A stretch of 64,000 bases of DNA. Origin: Earliella scabrosa. Taxonomy: Eukaryota; Basidiomycota; Agaricomycetes; Polyporales; Polyporaceae. Positions 10,944-22,923 of the stretch are shown here, piece after piece. How positions within the stretch are numbered: the first letter of the stretch is position 1; the number at the start of each line of letters is the position of its first letter. The translations under genes and the position numbers were made by a program. The stretch is taken from positions 1,426,001-1,490,000 of the forward strand of contig JABYQQ010000006.1 of assembly GCA_022605405.1 (NCBI GenBank), in the 5' to 3' direction. The notes below the pieces were generated by a model, which was not told where the DNA came from, made no database searches, and worked only from the letters and a program-made list of their open reading frames with translations.

Positions 10944-12100
10944 TTAGTCATGCATCAACACGTCGCGTCTCTCCGTCATCTCCGCCTGCCCGCCCTCGGG
11001 CGACTCCAAGTCGTTCCTTAGGAACGACTTGGAACCCGTATCCGGATCAAACAGTATGCGCAGCGCGACCATCGTCGGCATAATGCCCTGTCGAGCAAAC
11101 AGTGAACGTCAGCAAGCCAATATAGACCCGAATGCTCGAGAGCAGGGCGATGGCTCGACGCACATAAAGCTGGACCACGACCGCAGCAGCCGCGTCCCTC
11201 GCCGGATGGTCGGCGATCACGAACCCAACCAGCACCACCTGAGCGACAAAGTGGCCCACGCCGCTCTCCTCCGCGATTCTCAGCACTCCGTACTGCTCGA
11301 TCTCGGTCGTAGGCAGGCCACCATCGGGCATGTTCGAGGGTGCGTTGGGTCTTGTCCAGCGAGGAAGGTAGGTCAATAGCGGCTGCGAGAGCTTGGACGC
11401 GATGGTGACAACGATGACGAGGTTCGCGTAAAGCATGAGCAGGTGCCCCATCACGGTCAGCGTTCGGGCCTGTGTGGCGTCGATGGCATGGAATGTCGAG
11501 GTGTGGCGTGCAAGTTCGAGGCATCCTGTGCAAGAGCGCCGTCGAGGATAGGGAAGGGCAGCATTGTCGAAGTTAGTTCGTGTATGCGCGGAAGAACCAG
11601 AACGATATAACACGTACCGAAGGCCATGAGCGTGAATCCGCAGGGGGGAACGATCGTCAGGTAGTTACGCTCCCAGAGCACCCAGCACCGGTGAAAGAGG
11701 ATGAATTGGCCGAGGAGGTTGCACAAGGTGACAACGTTGTAAGCCCCCGGCACTTCATCGATCTGTAGCTGGCATTAGCACACACTGAAGGAAATAGAGG
11801 GTACAGGTTGACGAACTGGGACGTCATGCACAGTGTAAATTCGGTGGAATTCGAGCGCAAGATGGACGGTGCACAGAGCGAAAAGCGATGAGTTTGCTAC
11901 TATGAGAGGGAGAAGAGGCTTGAAAGCATTGTAGCGGCGCCACAGCTGAACGAGGGAGATGGCGAACAAGTTGAAATAAGTGCCTATATCGGATGTTGCA
12001 AACCTCAGCTATATCCCGACACGAAAAGAACAGACGCACCCCACAGTACCGCCTCCAGCACGAATCCGATGAGGACCGCCGCAGGAGTCGGCATCGCCAT
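10944..12100 (-). CDS. Seven-transmembrane protein, Agaricomycete RCW family (7TM-a)
   Basis: Start ATG at 12100 (MAMPTPAAVLIGFVLEAVLWG); stop TAA at 10944-10946. Exons are joined by GT-AG introns, with the first junction in phase 1 inside WG|TYF, as in three other 7TM genes of the window. Recognisable blocks in order: YFNLFAISLVQLW; VANSSLFALCTVHLALEFHRIY; FHRCWVLWERNYLTIV; MLYANLVIVVTIASKL; GHFVAQVVLVGFVI; then GIMPTMVALRILF and a hydrophilic tail. The blocks align one to one with the proteins at 36345, 44163 and 58417, although this copy is the most diverged. The family is uncharacterised; a receptor-like topology is inferred. Convergent with peptide gene 3. Confidence 0.75.
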
Positions 12101-12832
12101 GTCGGCTGAAAGGAACGAGGCCTGGAGGGGAGCAGTCGATAGCGGTACAGAGAAGACTCTTGAATAGGGGGTGAGGGTCGACCCGGACCCGCTCAAAGGT
12201 ATGTATACCCTTGTGCGCACCTACAGCACCCTACTCTGATGAGCATCAAGCAGAAGATCAGAGCGGCACAGAAGATGCGAACGCGGGCGGGCCTGCCATC
12301 CGATGAGGTTGCGCCAATGGCACGGTTGTTCTCATTTCCAGAGGGATGAGAACAGTGCGCAATCACTTAGTGGGTGACAGTTGGGGTGGATGGGTGCCAC
12401 GGGCGCAACACTTGGTGTCGCGGCACCGCTCAATGATCACACTAGAGGGGCGCATACTTGTGCGCCTCGCCTAGTGGACCGGAAGGTTTGGTGATAGCGT
12501 TCAGTATTCAGCGCTCGAGAGGTCACAAGGTAGCACTGCAGGTCGATGTGCCTGTAGAGAGAAGAACTTGCGTGATACAAACGGGCCGCGCTAGAACGTT
12601 CATCAGTACAACTGTTCCATTCAGGATGACGCAACTCACCTAGTTGCAAGATGTTCGAGGAGAGGGTGAGGAAACATGCACGGACGTTGATGCGGAAGTT
12701 ATACTGCTCCAGACGCGTCGTTGGCACTTGAGGCACCCACAGCACTTCAACAGCATACCATAGAGCGTCGAGAGCAGATGGAAGATTAGCAGAAAATGTA
12801 CATGTATGCCGTGATCACTCTACCAGGGGTCC
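12101..12832. other. Intergenic; no gene recognised
   Basis: Separates the 7TM gene from the housekeeping block. Short open frames only. Confidence 0.4.
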
Positions 12833-13810
12833 TCATGTATGCAGAGGGACGATCCTCCTGCCCCGGGCCCGCTCGATCTCCATGGCCGACCGCATCTCCC
12901 TGCCCTTCTCCATCGTCCGTCCCTGGCCTCCGATACCGTTACCCATAAGTGTCGGCATGTGCCCAGGGAGGAGCATCCGCACGACGGCCTTCATGACCTG
13001 GTATGGGTTCCTGCTCCCCCACACCTTCGCGCTTGCATCCTTGATACCCGCGACCTTGAAGACCTCGTGGATGATCGGGTTGCACGCAAGCCCGAACCCG
13101 ACGGGACGAGGGCGGAGGATGATGCGCGTCGACCCAAACTTGTCCTCCATCTCCGTCCAGAGCGTGCGGTCCTCGAACCGCTCGACGTAGTCCATGTTCC
13201 GCACCGCCTGGGGGAACGCCTTGTTCAGCGCGGCCTGGTAGTCCATACCCTTGCCCTCTCCCAAGCCCACGAGGCCCTTCCCGTTCCCGACGACGATGAG
13301 CATGGAGAAGCGCTCGATTTTGCCCTTGCCGGTCTGCTGCTTGACGAACCGGACGACCTGGGCGCGATAGAGCTTCTGCAGCTCGGACTGGGGGAGGTGG
13401 AGGAACTTGATGGGCTTCATCGCGTCCGTTGAGCTCTCCACTTCATCGACGATGACGGTGTCGCTCTCCCGCTCGCCCTCCTCGATTTCGCGCGCAATGC
13501 GGAAGATGGAGGGGTTGTTCCGAACGATGACGGTGTTTGTGAAGGGCGTGTGCCGGTTGGGGGGAAACGTCTTGGCCTCATGGATGTCGAGCAGCGCGTC
13601 GGGAGTCATGAGGTCGGGGAAGTACTCGCTCTGGGCGATGGCTTCTTGAAACTCGTGCTGTTGCTGCTGTTGCGCTGCTATTCGGCGGAGGTCGTCGTTC
13701 TGACGCGTGGGGGTAGAGTAGCGTCGACATGAGGAAACAGAGGTGGCAAGGGGACGAGACGGCCGCTTAGAAGACGCGGCGAAGACAAACCGCGCGGCTT
13801 TTGAGCTCAT
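12833..13810 (-). CDS. MRPS5: Mitochondrial small-subunit ribosomal protein uS5m
   Basis: Single-exon gene of 325 residues starting at the Met at 13810 (MSSKAARFVFAASSKRPSR). The N-terminus is basic and Ser-rich, a likely mitochondrial targeting sequence. Residues about 185-235 hold the S5 N-terminal RNA-binding domain (SMLIVVGNGKGLVGLGEG); the C-terminal domain follows with STRIILRPRPVGFGLACNP and VWGSRNPYQVMKAVVRML. Acts in the mitochondrial ribosome decoding and mRNA-entry region. An open frame extends further upstream to 14089, but that part overlaps the divergent neighbour and looks non-coding. In fungi this protein is often called Mrps5/Mrp-S5. Confidence 0.9.
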   Translation of the reverse strand: MSSKAARFVFAASSKRPSRPLATSVSSCRRYSTPTRQNDDLRRIAAQQQQQHEFQEAIAQSEYFPDLMTPDALLDIHEAKTFPPNRHTPFTNTVIVRNNPSIFRIAREIEEGERESDTVIVDEVESSTDAMKPIKFLHLPQSELQKLYRAQVVRFVKQQTGKGKIERFSMLIVVGNGKGLVGLGEGKGMDYQAALNKAFPQAVRNMDYVERFEDRTLWTEMEDKFGSTRIILRPRPVGFGLACNPIIHEVFKVAGIKDASAKVWGSRNPYQVMKAVVRMLLPGHMPTLMGNGIGGQGRTMEKGREMRSAMEIERARGRRIVPLHT

Positions 13811-13974
13811 CGTCGGGGATGACGACGAGGACGAGGAGATGGTGGCGGTCGTACTGTCAGCTACTGAACGCTCTGCTGTCCGCTGGGAATATTTTGGCGC
13901 CCTGCGACGCGAGCGGCGCTTCGGGCCGCGCAAGCGTAACGCACCTTGGACCGAAACCACTTTGATCTCGCAGC
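13811..13974. promoter_or_regulatory. Shared divergent promoter of uS5m and PITH gene
   Basis: Only 164 bp separate the two divergent start codons (13810 minus, 13975 plus), so both promoters must overlap here. No TATA box is obvious, as expected for housekeeping genes. Confidence 0.6.
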
Positions 13975-14867
13975 ATGTCGCACGACGAAGACTCGGTCGC
14001 AGCGCAGTTGTCCGGGATTGACATCGGGAACCTGTACGGATCGATAGACAGACAAAAGTGAGCATGCGCGTGTGCGTGCCCCGTCTCACAGTCCGCCGAC
14101 GAGCATGACGAGCAAAGCGTGCACGGCCTGAACCTGACTGTTCCAGAGGATGCCCAGGCCCTCATCAAGCCCTGGGACGAGCGCGACGACACCTCGCGCT
14201 TCGCTGAATCCGGCGTCGACGATCAAGTGCGTACACACACCCTCGGACCCCCGTGAATGTGGAGTCACATTCACGTTCTGCTGAGCTGCAGCTGACGCCT
14301 TCACTGTAGATCATCATTCATGTGCCGTTCTCGCAGAACGTCCGTCTGCGTTCCGTCGTGCTCAAGCTCGGTAAGTACAAAGGGCGGCGATGAGGTGCTT
14401 GAGATTCGGTGTCGACCATTCCCGCTGACCGCCTCCTATATCAGGCAGAGGCGAGCTGACGCCGCGACGATTGCGGATATACGCCAATCGCACAAACATC
14501 GTCGACTTCTCGGAAGCAGAAGACATCACCCCGCAACTGAACATTAGTCTCCTCGAGGGCGAGACAGGCGTCACCGAGTACCCCCTCCGCACGGCCTCGT
14601 TCGCGAACATCCACTCGCTGTCGCTGTTCTTCGTAAGGACCACCCGTGCCATGCCTATCGTTTCGGAATCTGACGAAGGCACTCTAGAGCGACGCCGTAG
14701 GCGGCGAGTCTTTGCGCCTGTACTTCATCGGCTTCAAGGGCGATAGCCGATCCCAGCGCAAAGAGGGCACCCAGAAGCTCGAGATCCCAGCGGAAGTTGC
14801 CCCCGGCGCAAAGCTGATAGACCGCTTGCAGGAGAAGACCGGCGGCCAGCAGACGACTGCGAGGTAG
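13975..14867 (+). CDS. PITH (DUF1000) domain protein, PITHD1-like
   Basis: Five exons starting ATG at 13975 (MSHDEDSVAAQLSGIDIG), with GT-AG introns at about 14058, 14228, 14370 and 14633; stop TAG at 14865. The translation runs through NLYGSIDRQK, LNLTVPEDAQALIKPWDERDD, IIIHVPFSQNVRLRSVVLK, FANIHSLSLFF and GGESLRLYFIGFKG, the complete PITH fold known from the C-terminus of thioredoxin-like 1 (proteasome-interacting) and stand-alone PITHD1. About 200 residues, normal for PITHD1. Probable cytosolic proteasome-associated protein; exact role in fungi unclear. Confidence 0.9.
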
Positions 14868-15858
14868 TCCACCAACAGTCTGTATTCAATGTGTCGTTAC
14901 CAAGTGTACTCATACTCGTCCACCCTGAATGCACGCTCCCCTCGGCGAAAGAGCTTCAACCTGCGACCAAGCCCCGTTTGGTATGTTCAAAGGCGGACCT
15001 CTCCCTCCAGATCCAATGCACACACCATGCGGCTCGTATCGCACTGGCTGACCGTCTTCTGAGACCGCTGCATCACTGCGTCCATGACGGGGCACAGTCT
15101 TGTTCACGTCCCCAAGCCGTCACTTCGAAGTCCGCGCGAGTGCGTACGCGACCGCACGCACGAAAGGAGCAAGCTGATCTCCGCAGTGAACGCGGCACAT
15201 TACTAGTTACCTCAGGCTCGCATGCTCTAAGTTCCGAGCCAGAGACCCATCGATCGCAGTCGAGTTGTGACGAGCGGGACACACGAGCCAGGGGCGACGG
15301 TTGTGGGTGAGGCATAGGTGCATATGGCATACAACAGAGTGCGTGGTGGGTGCATACATGAGGGTGGTGGCGGCCACTGGCCGCGGCTGCGAAGAAGGTA
15401 CGTAAGTACGTACGAAGGTAGTACAACTACAACTAATGAAACACTGAATACCGCTGCACGGGCCCAGTCCGATCGCGCGCGAGGATGAGGAAAGTACACG
15501 GCTCTACCGAGATAAAGATACTGCGAAGAACAAGTACAATTGGTGGTACACGGATGCGATAGTGATGCAGCTGAGAACGTGAAGGGTTGAAGAGTACACC
15601 AGATATGCCTGCAGAGAGGGAAATGCGTGGTATGTGCAATGCGTGATGATGATGATGAGTTCGTGAAGTGGGAACGTGAGGATATGCAGATGGACGTGTG
15701 GATGCGAGTCGTGAGATGCAGGTGCGGATGCGATGCAGATATGTGAAGACGTGCCAACCAAAAACAAAAAAGAAAACGATAAGTTACCGCCGCTCACAGC
15801 AACACGCGCGCTCGCTCGCTCACCGCCGCGCCAGCCATCACGACGAGGAGCGCAGCGC
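14868..15858. other. Intergenic; 3' flanks of PITH and kinase genes
   Basis: Convergent 3' ends. Apart from ATG/GTACG-rich low-complexity sequence (15400-15720), nothing is recognised. Confidence 0.4.
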
Positions 15859-18362
15859 TCACGACGAGGGCAGCACCGCAGCGAAGAACTTCCCCGGCGA
15901 GAACCAGTCCCGCGCGGACCGCAGCCGCTTCCGCCTTGGGCGCGCGTCCTCGGTCAGCGTGGAGTGCGTCGGGTGCACGCTCTCCTTCTCCCTCTCCCTC
16001 TCGCGCCCGACCCGCGTCTCGACGCGCACATGCGTCGCCTGCACCTGCGCCGTCGGGGGCAGGCACAAGTACGGCTGAGGCTCCGGAGACGCGCTCGTCG
16101 ACGCGGAGAGCACCCAGTTCGCGGACGCCGCGTACGTCGTCTCGGGAGCGCTCTCCGTCTGCCGCGTCTTGCCGCGCCCACCGAGACCACGGCCCGGCGA
16201 GCGCGAGAAGGAGCGGCGCCGCGCAGGAGAGGAAGAGCGGCGGGGGAACGCGAGACGGATGGGACGGAAGAGGTTCGCTGTGCGCGGCTTCCGGTCGCTG
16301 CCGTTGCGCACCGCGGTCGGCGTCAACGGCGGACGGGCGGGCATTGACGGAGGCGGGGTCTTGGGTGACGGCGGGAGCTTCTCGGGCATGGACTGCGGCG
16401 TGGAAGGCGTGGCGGAGGTGCCGAATGAGAAGGCGGGCCATGTGACGGGCGAGCGCGGCGACGGCTGTCGTGATGGCGCGGGCGTCGCCTCGACTGTAAA
16501 AAAAGAATACGCCGGCGTGTTCGTGTTCGTGTTCGCGGTCGTGGAGGTGGCTGGGGGAGAGGCGTTGCGCCAGGACGAGATGTGCTTCCAGCTGTACTCG
16601 GACTGCGCGTCTTCCGTCGCGAGCGTTTGCCTGGCGCCGAAGTCGAGGCCGAGCACGGGGGACTCGGGGCGGGCAGACGGGAGGGAGTCGTACGTGTCGA
16701 TCTCGGGGTACTCGTCCTCGTCCATGTCGTGGTCCTCGGTCGCCGGCGTGATGATCATGCCGACGTCGTCGCGCGACTCGTCGTACGGAGACGGCTTCGC
16801 GGTGGCGATCGAACTCGGCTCGAAGGGGGAGTACATGTACCCTTCCCAGTTGGACTCGAGCGCGGTGTGCATGGACGACGGCGTTGCCGACAGCATGGCG
16901 ATGCTGTTGTCGTAGTACTCGGGCTTGAACGTGTCCGTGTCGACCGTGAGGACGAGCTTCGGACGCGTCTGGTGGCCCTGGGCCCACGCGTGCGGCGTCA
17001 CCGGTGGGGACGGGATCGATGGCGAGGAAGACAGAACAGAGTACGCGGAGGCGGGGCTGTGTCCGGGTGTATGTAGTGCCTCGAAGAGCTTCGTTGTAGT
17101 ATAAACGGGCGAGTGGGTGGGGCTGGGGGACATGGAACGCGAGTAGGAAGAGGCGGCGGGGGAGCGGTCACGACGCTGGGCACCAAAGGACTCTGACCAG
17201 GACGAGCTGTCCTTGGCAAGGGAGCTCTCGCGGGCGAAGACCATCTCGGAGTCGGAACCATCGCTCCAGGCGGAGGCGAGGTCCTCCTGGATCTCCTGCT
17301 GCTCTGGTAGGTCCTGAGGCTCGGGTTCCGCCTCAGCGGAGGAGTCACTGTCCGCGTCCACGTTGACGCCGGCCTCCCAGGGGCACCGTGCCATGCTGTC
17401 CTCGAAGATGACGTCGGGTGAGTAGAAGTTGTCGATCTCCTTGAACACGAGGCGCATCTCGCGGAGGGTGATGCGGCGACGCCAATCGACCTCGAGCGTG
17501 CGTGTGAGGAGGAGGTTGACTTCCTCGGAGATGGGGAGGACGGTGGGTAGGAAGTGACGCGGGTCCTTGAGGTAGGCCTGGAACGTGCAGTCGTCCGCGG
17601 ACGCCGACTTCCACGGATTCCGGCCGGTGATGAGGTTGAGAAGGATGATTCCCAGCGACCACACGTCGTTAAATAGCGGGGAGTAACTCCGTGTTGGTGC
17701 GAAGTATCCGCCTTGGCACTCTAAATCGGCCGTGAGAAGGACGGAGCGGAGGCATAAGTGACATGCGACATACCTGGGCTCATGTGGTAGACGCTGCCCG
17801 TGCGGAACTCGGTGCTCATGCGCTCCGTAGTCGCAAGCCCAAAGTCGGTGATAGCGAGACGGAGACCGCCGTCGAAGCAAAGGATGTTCTCGGGCTTCAA
17901 GTCTCGATGATAAATATTGAGGGAGTGGCAGTATTCAACCGCATCGAGCAGCTGAAGAAAGACCTCCTTGATGAGGGCGTTATTGCCGAGATAGCGCCGC
18001 TGGTGAAGAATCTGGGTGAAAAGGTCGCCGTCGGAGCAGTAGTCCATGACGATAAACGTGTACTGGTAGTCCTCGACTACCCGGTGAAGAGTAACAACAT
18101 TGGGGTGACCCGATGCGAGCTGGTGGAGAGTGATCTCGCGAATGTGGAGTTGGCGCTGGCGGGTGGCGTTGCGCTTGGTAGAGTGCGGTAGGCACTTGAC
18201 GGCGTACGACGAGGGGTTCGTGGAGAATGTGTCGACGGCGCGGTAAACAATACCGTACCCACCGTACCCAAGGATCTCAACGAGCCGCAGCGAGCCATTG
18301 TCGATGAGGGTACCGAGCGCCGGTGGCGTGGGCGAGGCGGCAGATTGAGGAGAGGTGACCAT
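15859..18362 (-). CDS. Ran1/Ksp1-like serine/threonine protein kinase
   Basis: Two exons (17774-18362 and 15859-17720) encode 816 residues. The start at 18362 has a perfect GCCACCATGG context and is preferred to the upstream Met at 18431. Kinase motifs: glycine loop GYGGYGIVY, VAIK-type AVKCL, HRD motif YHRDLKPEN, DFG in ITDFGLAT, activation segment ending SPE, then DVWSLGIILLNLITGRNPW. The stretch FLPTVLPISEEVN and a C-terminal Ser/Pro-rich, phosphorylatable tail of about 500 residues fit fungal Ran1/Pat1/Ksp1-type kinases, which control meiotic entry or nutrient-dependent filamentation. The DFG, HRD and SPE motifs are intact, so activity is expected. Confidence 0.85.
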
Positions 18363-21024
18363 GGTGGCCAGCGAAAGGGAGGCGAGAGGAGAGGGGAAGG
18401 CGGAGAGCGTAAGTGCTCGCAAAGAGCTCACAGAGCGTTGAGGAAGACCCAGGGAGGAAGGGACGGAGGTCGGGAGGCTTTATGAGTCTTCCGCTAGAAC
18501 GTGACAAAGGGCTGGCTCGAGCGTGTACACCATGAGGCAGAATTGATCGCCTGAGGGTCACGAAGACAAGCGCGCCGCTGTCCGATTAAGCTGGGAAAGT
18601 GGGAAGCGGCCTCGAGTCGGAAGTTCGAAGATATGGGCTGGTGATCCTGCCCTTCTCGGTGTTCTCGCAGCGTTGCATTATGAAGGTTTCGTTGCAGCGT
18701 GCGATCGATACCATTCAGCCAGACAGCGTCGCTAATGGTGACCCGAGCGCCCAGCTCGTTATTGAACTTTGCATCCAAGACGACCGGATACGAGCAACCT
18801 AAAGATGCGTTTCCATGCATCTGCGTAAGAGTTGCTAGCATCGAGAGAGAGACAAGGGAGGACTGACAATAGTCTGACTGAATGTCGGCGTCCAGATCGG
18901 GTGGACAGATCGCATCGTTCGCACGTTGCCGGGCCGACGCGCGCTTATCGGAACACAGCTCTGAGCGTGTCTGCCCGAAGCTTCCGAGGTCCTTCAGCCC
19001 GGGCCCCGGCCATGCGTGATTTTGGGGCCTGACGCGAATACATACACTCGTGGCCGGACTTCGGGGGTGCATCCAGCCTTCATCCTCACCGCCATCTCCA
19101 AACGTCGGGATGCACCGCCTGTGGCCGAGAGTATCAGCGCCGATGCGTCGCCTGTTTGGTACGTTCACGATCCACCTCGCAGTCGCATGGGGGTTCTGCG
19201 AACGCTGAGATGAGTAATGCGCTGGTGCTCTGTAATCATGGCACCGCCTTCGGCATGCGTCTATGAGCGAGAGTGTACCAACCTTCTCTAAGCGACCCAG
19301 GTACCGCAGCTCGAAGGCATACACTCCCTGCAGGGGCCTAGACTGCGGGACGATATTTTGCAACTGTTGACGTAGTCAGATCAACTTGCAGAACCATTAT
19401 AGACGGGACATTACTCTACGTACCTTCGTGCATAATCCACTGGTGCCAACATGACGTGACTGGGCACACTCTGAGCTTGAATCAGGCTCAGAACGACGTA
19501 AATTGGCGCAGAGCGCTCTCAGGGGCGTAATATCGCGCAGGAACAGTGAGAGGAATTGGAGACCTCCTGCTTAATGTCACAGTACGTGGCGAGTATCATG
19601 TGAGGGGATCCTCGCGCTGCGCAGGCGTGGTCATTCCACAGGAGGCCACGTCATCCCTCGAGAGGTATAGCCCTCACCGAAAACAAGACCCGAGAGGGGC
19701 ACCACTCATGCCCGGCGAACATCCCTGATTGGTGTGGTTATGGCGCACAAGACAACTCCTGCGTGTCGCGGCCTAGGACGGCAGCGCCAACGACGCTTGC
19801 CGCCAAGTTCGCCGATGGAATGTTCCTGGAGACATCGAAGTCTTGCCAGGGGCGCGGTGGAGGGTGGATCGCCCGTATCCGGACCTCGAGTATGGACTAA
19901 GGTCCGAGGGTCTGAACTGTGTACTGTGGACATGAACGATAAGACATTCAGAAGCGGCATGCGTGTATCCGTGTGTACAGACTGACCTCGATCAATGCCA
20001 CTGTGGTGTCTTGTGGCCCCTCACCTATCATATCCGCCATCCGTTTACGCACCGCGTCCCGATTTCGCCGACTTCTAGATGGCCGTAGACAGAGCCCTGT
20101 GAGAACGATATCTGTCTGGTGTCTAGTCACTGGACTGAAGCGTGGAACGCTACGAAAAGGGCATCTGGATGGAAGAAGGACACCCGGTTGGTGTGTTCCG
20201 TCGCGTGGGAGTCCGGGGCAATGCAGATGTCTGGTGCAGCCTGACGCTCGTCCTATCAGGCTCTCCATCGCAAACAGGCAAGCACTCGTCCACCATGCGA
20301 TCCGGGGTCCGATGGTGCCCAAACGGTGCCAAACACCGTACACAGACCCTAGCGTCGTGATGTCGTGCGTCAGTACAGACTTCAGCCTCTTGGAGACACG
20401 CAGAATATTGACGACTGACCACGCGTGATGGGGTCGCACGCGATCCCCCGTACGTATGCCATGAGCAACCGGCATGGCAGCAGCGTTCAATAAGCCCAAA
20501 CACGTCTATAGCATCGGCTTGTCAGGCAGGGTTGTGACATGGCGGGTATGCTCTCAAGGCACGACTTGACTCGCGCGGTCTGCGATTCTGCAGGGGCTGT
20601 GGTACATGGTCACTAAATGAAGTTCAGGATGGAGACGAACTCACAAGGTCCACTGTTCAGAACTACCCCTGTGCAGCGCAGGATGTTCTAGTTCCACTCC
20701 GGGCCACTTGTGGTCCTCTTCGACTTGCAGTCGGCCCACCGTGAAGGCTCAAGCTGCCAACTAGTCGGCATGTGGAGAGACCGAACTCGCTTGTGTGGAA
20801 ACACAGCAACAGCGGGTTGCTCAGGTAGCAGATGGCCTACACTGCGAGGCACAACCACGATAGTTGAGGGTAGCCATGGGAGTCAAGAGTCAACCGTCGC
20901 CGCGCGACGCGGTGGGTGCCGAAACGCGACGCGTCTTCAGACACGTGACCGCTGCAAATGGGCGCCAAACTGCTTGACTTGTCATCGGCACAAGGCTCTC
21001 AGGCTACGTTGTCTTCAGGACGCC
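18363..21024. other. Long region without a recognised gene
   Basis: About 2.7 kb. A 289-codon open frame at 18494-19363 (minus) reads as compositionally random, without domain or introns, and was not accepted. The segment 20710-21024 stays open into the ATP10 gene but lies before its mitochondrial targeting Met. No RNA gene seen. Confidence 0.4.
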
Positions 21025-22247
21025 ATGCTTACTGCTCTTCGCGCTCTCCGGCCTAACTATGCTGCGCTAGGTCGACATCACCGGCGGATTCAATCTCATC
21101 GTCGTCTCGTCTCGAGCACATCCCAGACGCGCACCGAGCAGCCCTCGCCTGCAACTGCCTCGTCAAGTCCTGTCGTCGAGTCCAAGGGCAAGGAGAAGGA
21201 GACGGCACAAGCTGCTGACGCTTCAGCTGTTACAAAAGCAGATGAGCTTCCACTACTACAGCGGCCCCTTGGAGTAAGGGAGAAGCCGAAGCCGAAGGTC
21301 AAGTCTTGGTCCGATACGAAGGAGAAGTTCTTGGATCAGGACAAGCGGTTGGAAGAGCGGACGCATCTGTACGTGTCACTACTCGATTATGTTCTTACCG
21401 CGTTTGCATTGATGTTGCAACGCAGGGCGAGAGAGGCGACCCGCGGGTACTTCTCAGACCTCAACGCGACACGACGGCATGGCGGCAAGACATGGATTGC
21501 GCCGAAAGTCATGATACGAGAAGATGTGAGCAGCCACCCTTTCTTGCTACACCCTCCCGTCGCACTACACGCGTGGTGCTGAGTTCGTTTGACCAGAGAG
21601 CTCTCTACTTCCCAGACATTTTTGGTACCGCGTTAGCCGGAGACAAGAAGGTCCACACAACCAACCTCCTCCAAGGCAAGGTGTCCATCGTCACTCTGCT
21701 CACAACTCGGATATCAGAGGTATGACCTCGAGCAGCTCGACGCTAGTCCATTCTCTGAGCACCATACACGCAGATTCAAACTGCACAATTCGTGGAGCCG
21801 ACCCAGCAGGCATTCGCCTCTCACCCGCTGTTCCAACTAGTGCAGATTAACCTGCAAGACAACCTCCTCAAGTCATTCCTTGTCTCCCTCTTCGCGTCCG
21901 GCATCCGGAAGACACAACCCGAGTCGCTATGGCCGACGTACATGATATCCAACCAGAACATGGAGTACGCCCTCTATCCTATCGACTAACCTTATCCCAT
22001 CACACTGACTGCTCTCGCTAGATACCTCCGTGAGCCTCTTGGTATCGCCAACAAGCACGTCGGATACGTGTACCTCGTCGACCCGAAGATGAAGGTCCGC
22101 TGGGCAGGCTGTGCAGACCCCAAGTCAGAAGAGATCGCGGCATTGAAGACGTGCACAACTGTTCTTCTCGACAGGCTGTCAAAAGAACAAGCTCCCCAAC
22201 AGGAGCCGTCTTCGGAAGCAATACCACCACAGGAGCAATCATCATAG
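21025..22247 (+). CDS. ATP10: Mitochondrial ATP synthase assembly factor ATP10
   Basis: Start ATG at 21025 (MLTALRALRPNYAALGRHHR), giving a basic presequence; stop TAG at 22245. Introns at about 21372-21424, 21525-21598, 21721-21773 and 21965-22020 are needed to join the frame. Conserved pieces: ATRGYFSDLNATRRHGGKTW, ALYFPDIFGTALAG, KVSIVTLLTTRISE, FVEPTQQAF, LVQINLQDNLLKSFLV, YLREPLGIANKHVGYVYLVDP, VRWAGCADP. This is the ATP10 family, an inner-membrane chaperone for Fo subunit 6 (Atp6) of the mitochondrial ATP synthase. A thioredoxin-like fold is assumed for the family. Intact by inspection. Confidence 0.9.
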
Positions 22248-22923
22248 ATGGCGGTCTCGGGCGATGCTCCTCACCCACGGGCAGCTCTCTGAAGGGAAGT
22301 CAGGACGTTTTCGAGGGTCGCCGTACATCCATCGCCGCGCACTCGTGTTGTATGTCCAGACTAACAAGTACTGTCTGCCCGATCTTTACCCGGTCTTGGC
22401 CACCGCGGCCTCGTTGTTTCACCTCTTTGCGAGGGATCCAGGGTACCTACTGAGACGGCGATCAATGTGTATTTGGGTACTTAATGGAGAGATCTCACGC
22501 AGTGGAATCTGCACAGCAGATGCTGGTCTTATTGAGTGATCGAGATGACGATGTGTGATTCTTATATGAAAGTACTCCGGCAGTACCGCGTCCAAACAGA
22601 CGCCTGGACTGGCTTTCCGCCAGACTCCCAGCAGCACCACCCGCCGGGTCCCGCCCATTCTTTCTGCGACCGCATTCTCGTCTCCGACCATCTGGGAATC
22701 TCAACGCATCGCACGCCCATTCTCTCCACCTCTCTCCGTCGTCAAAATAGAAGCGCGATAGCAATCAAATTCCAGTCCGTCTATCATACGTCACGCAAGC
22801 TTTATAGCACGGAACGGAACCCCACGAACCCCCACCCGTCGCCCATATTTGAGTTGCAAGCCCTTCCTTTCCAAGAACCTCGTCTTCTGCCCCCCCGCCC
22901 CCAATCCGGCCGTGTAGCGTTGG
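22248..22923. other. Intergenic between ATP10 and GT61 genes
   Basis: No gene recognised; contains the GT61 gene promoter. Confidence 0.4.

Noticed and set aside
13811..14089. N-terminal extension of uS5m to 14089
   Set aside because: It would overlap the first exon of the divergent PITH gene and adds a low-quality sequence before a good mitochondrial presequence.
15794..16987. Long overlapping frames on both strands of the kinase tail
   Set aside because: GC-rich third positions create shadow frames; the kinase frame is contiguous with the catalytic domain and has the recognisable family pattern.
18494..19363. 289-codon open frame on the minus strand
   Set aside because: No domain, no hydrophobic pattern, biased to Arg/Ser/His as expected from random GC-rich sequence; no promoter or intron support.
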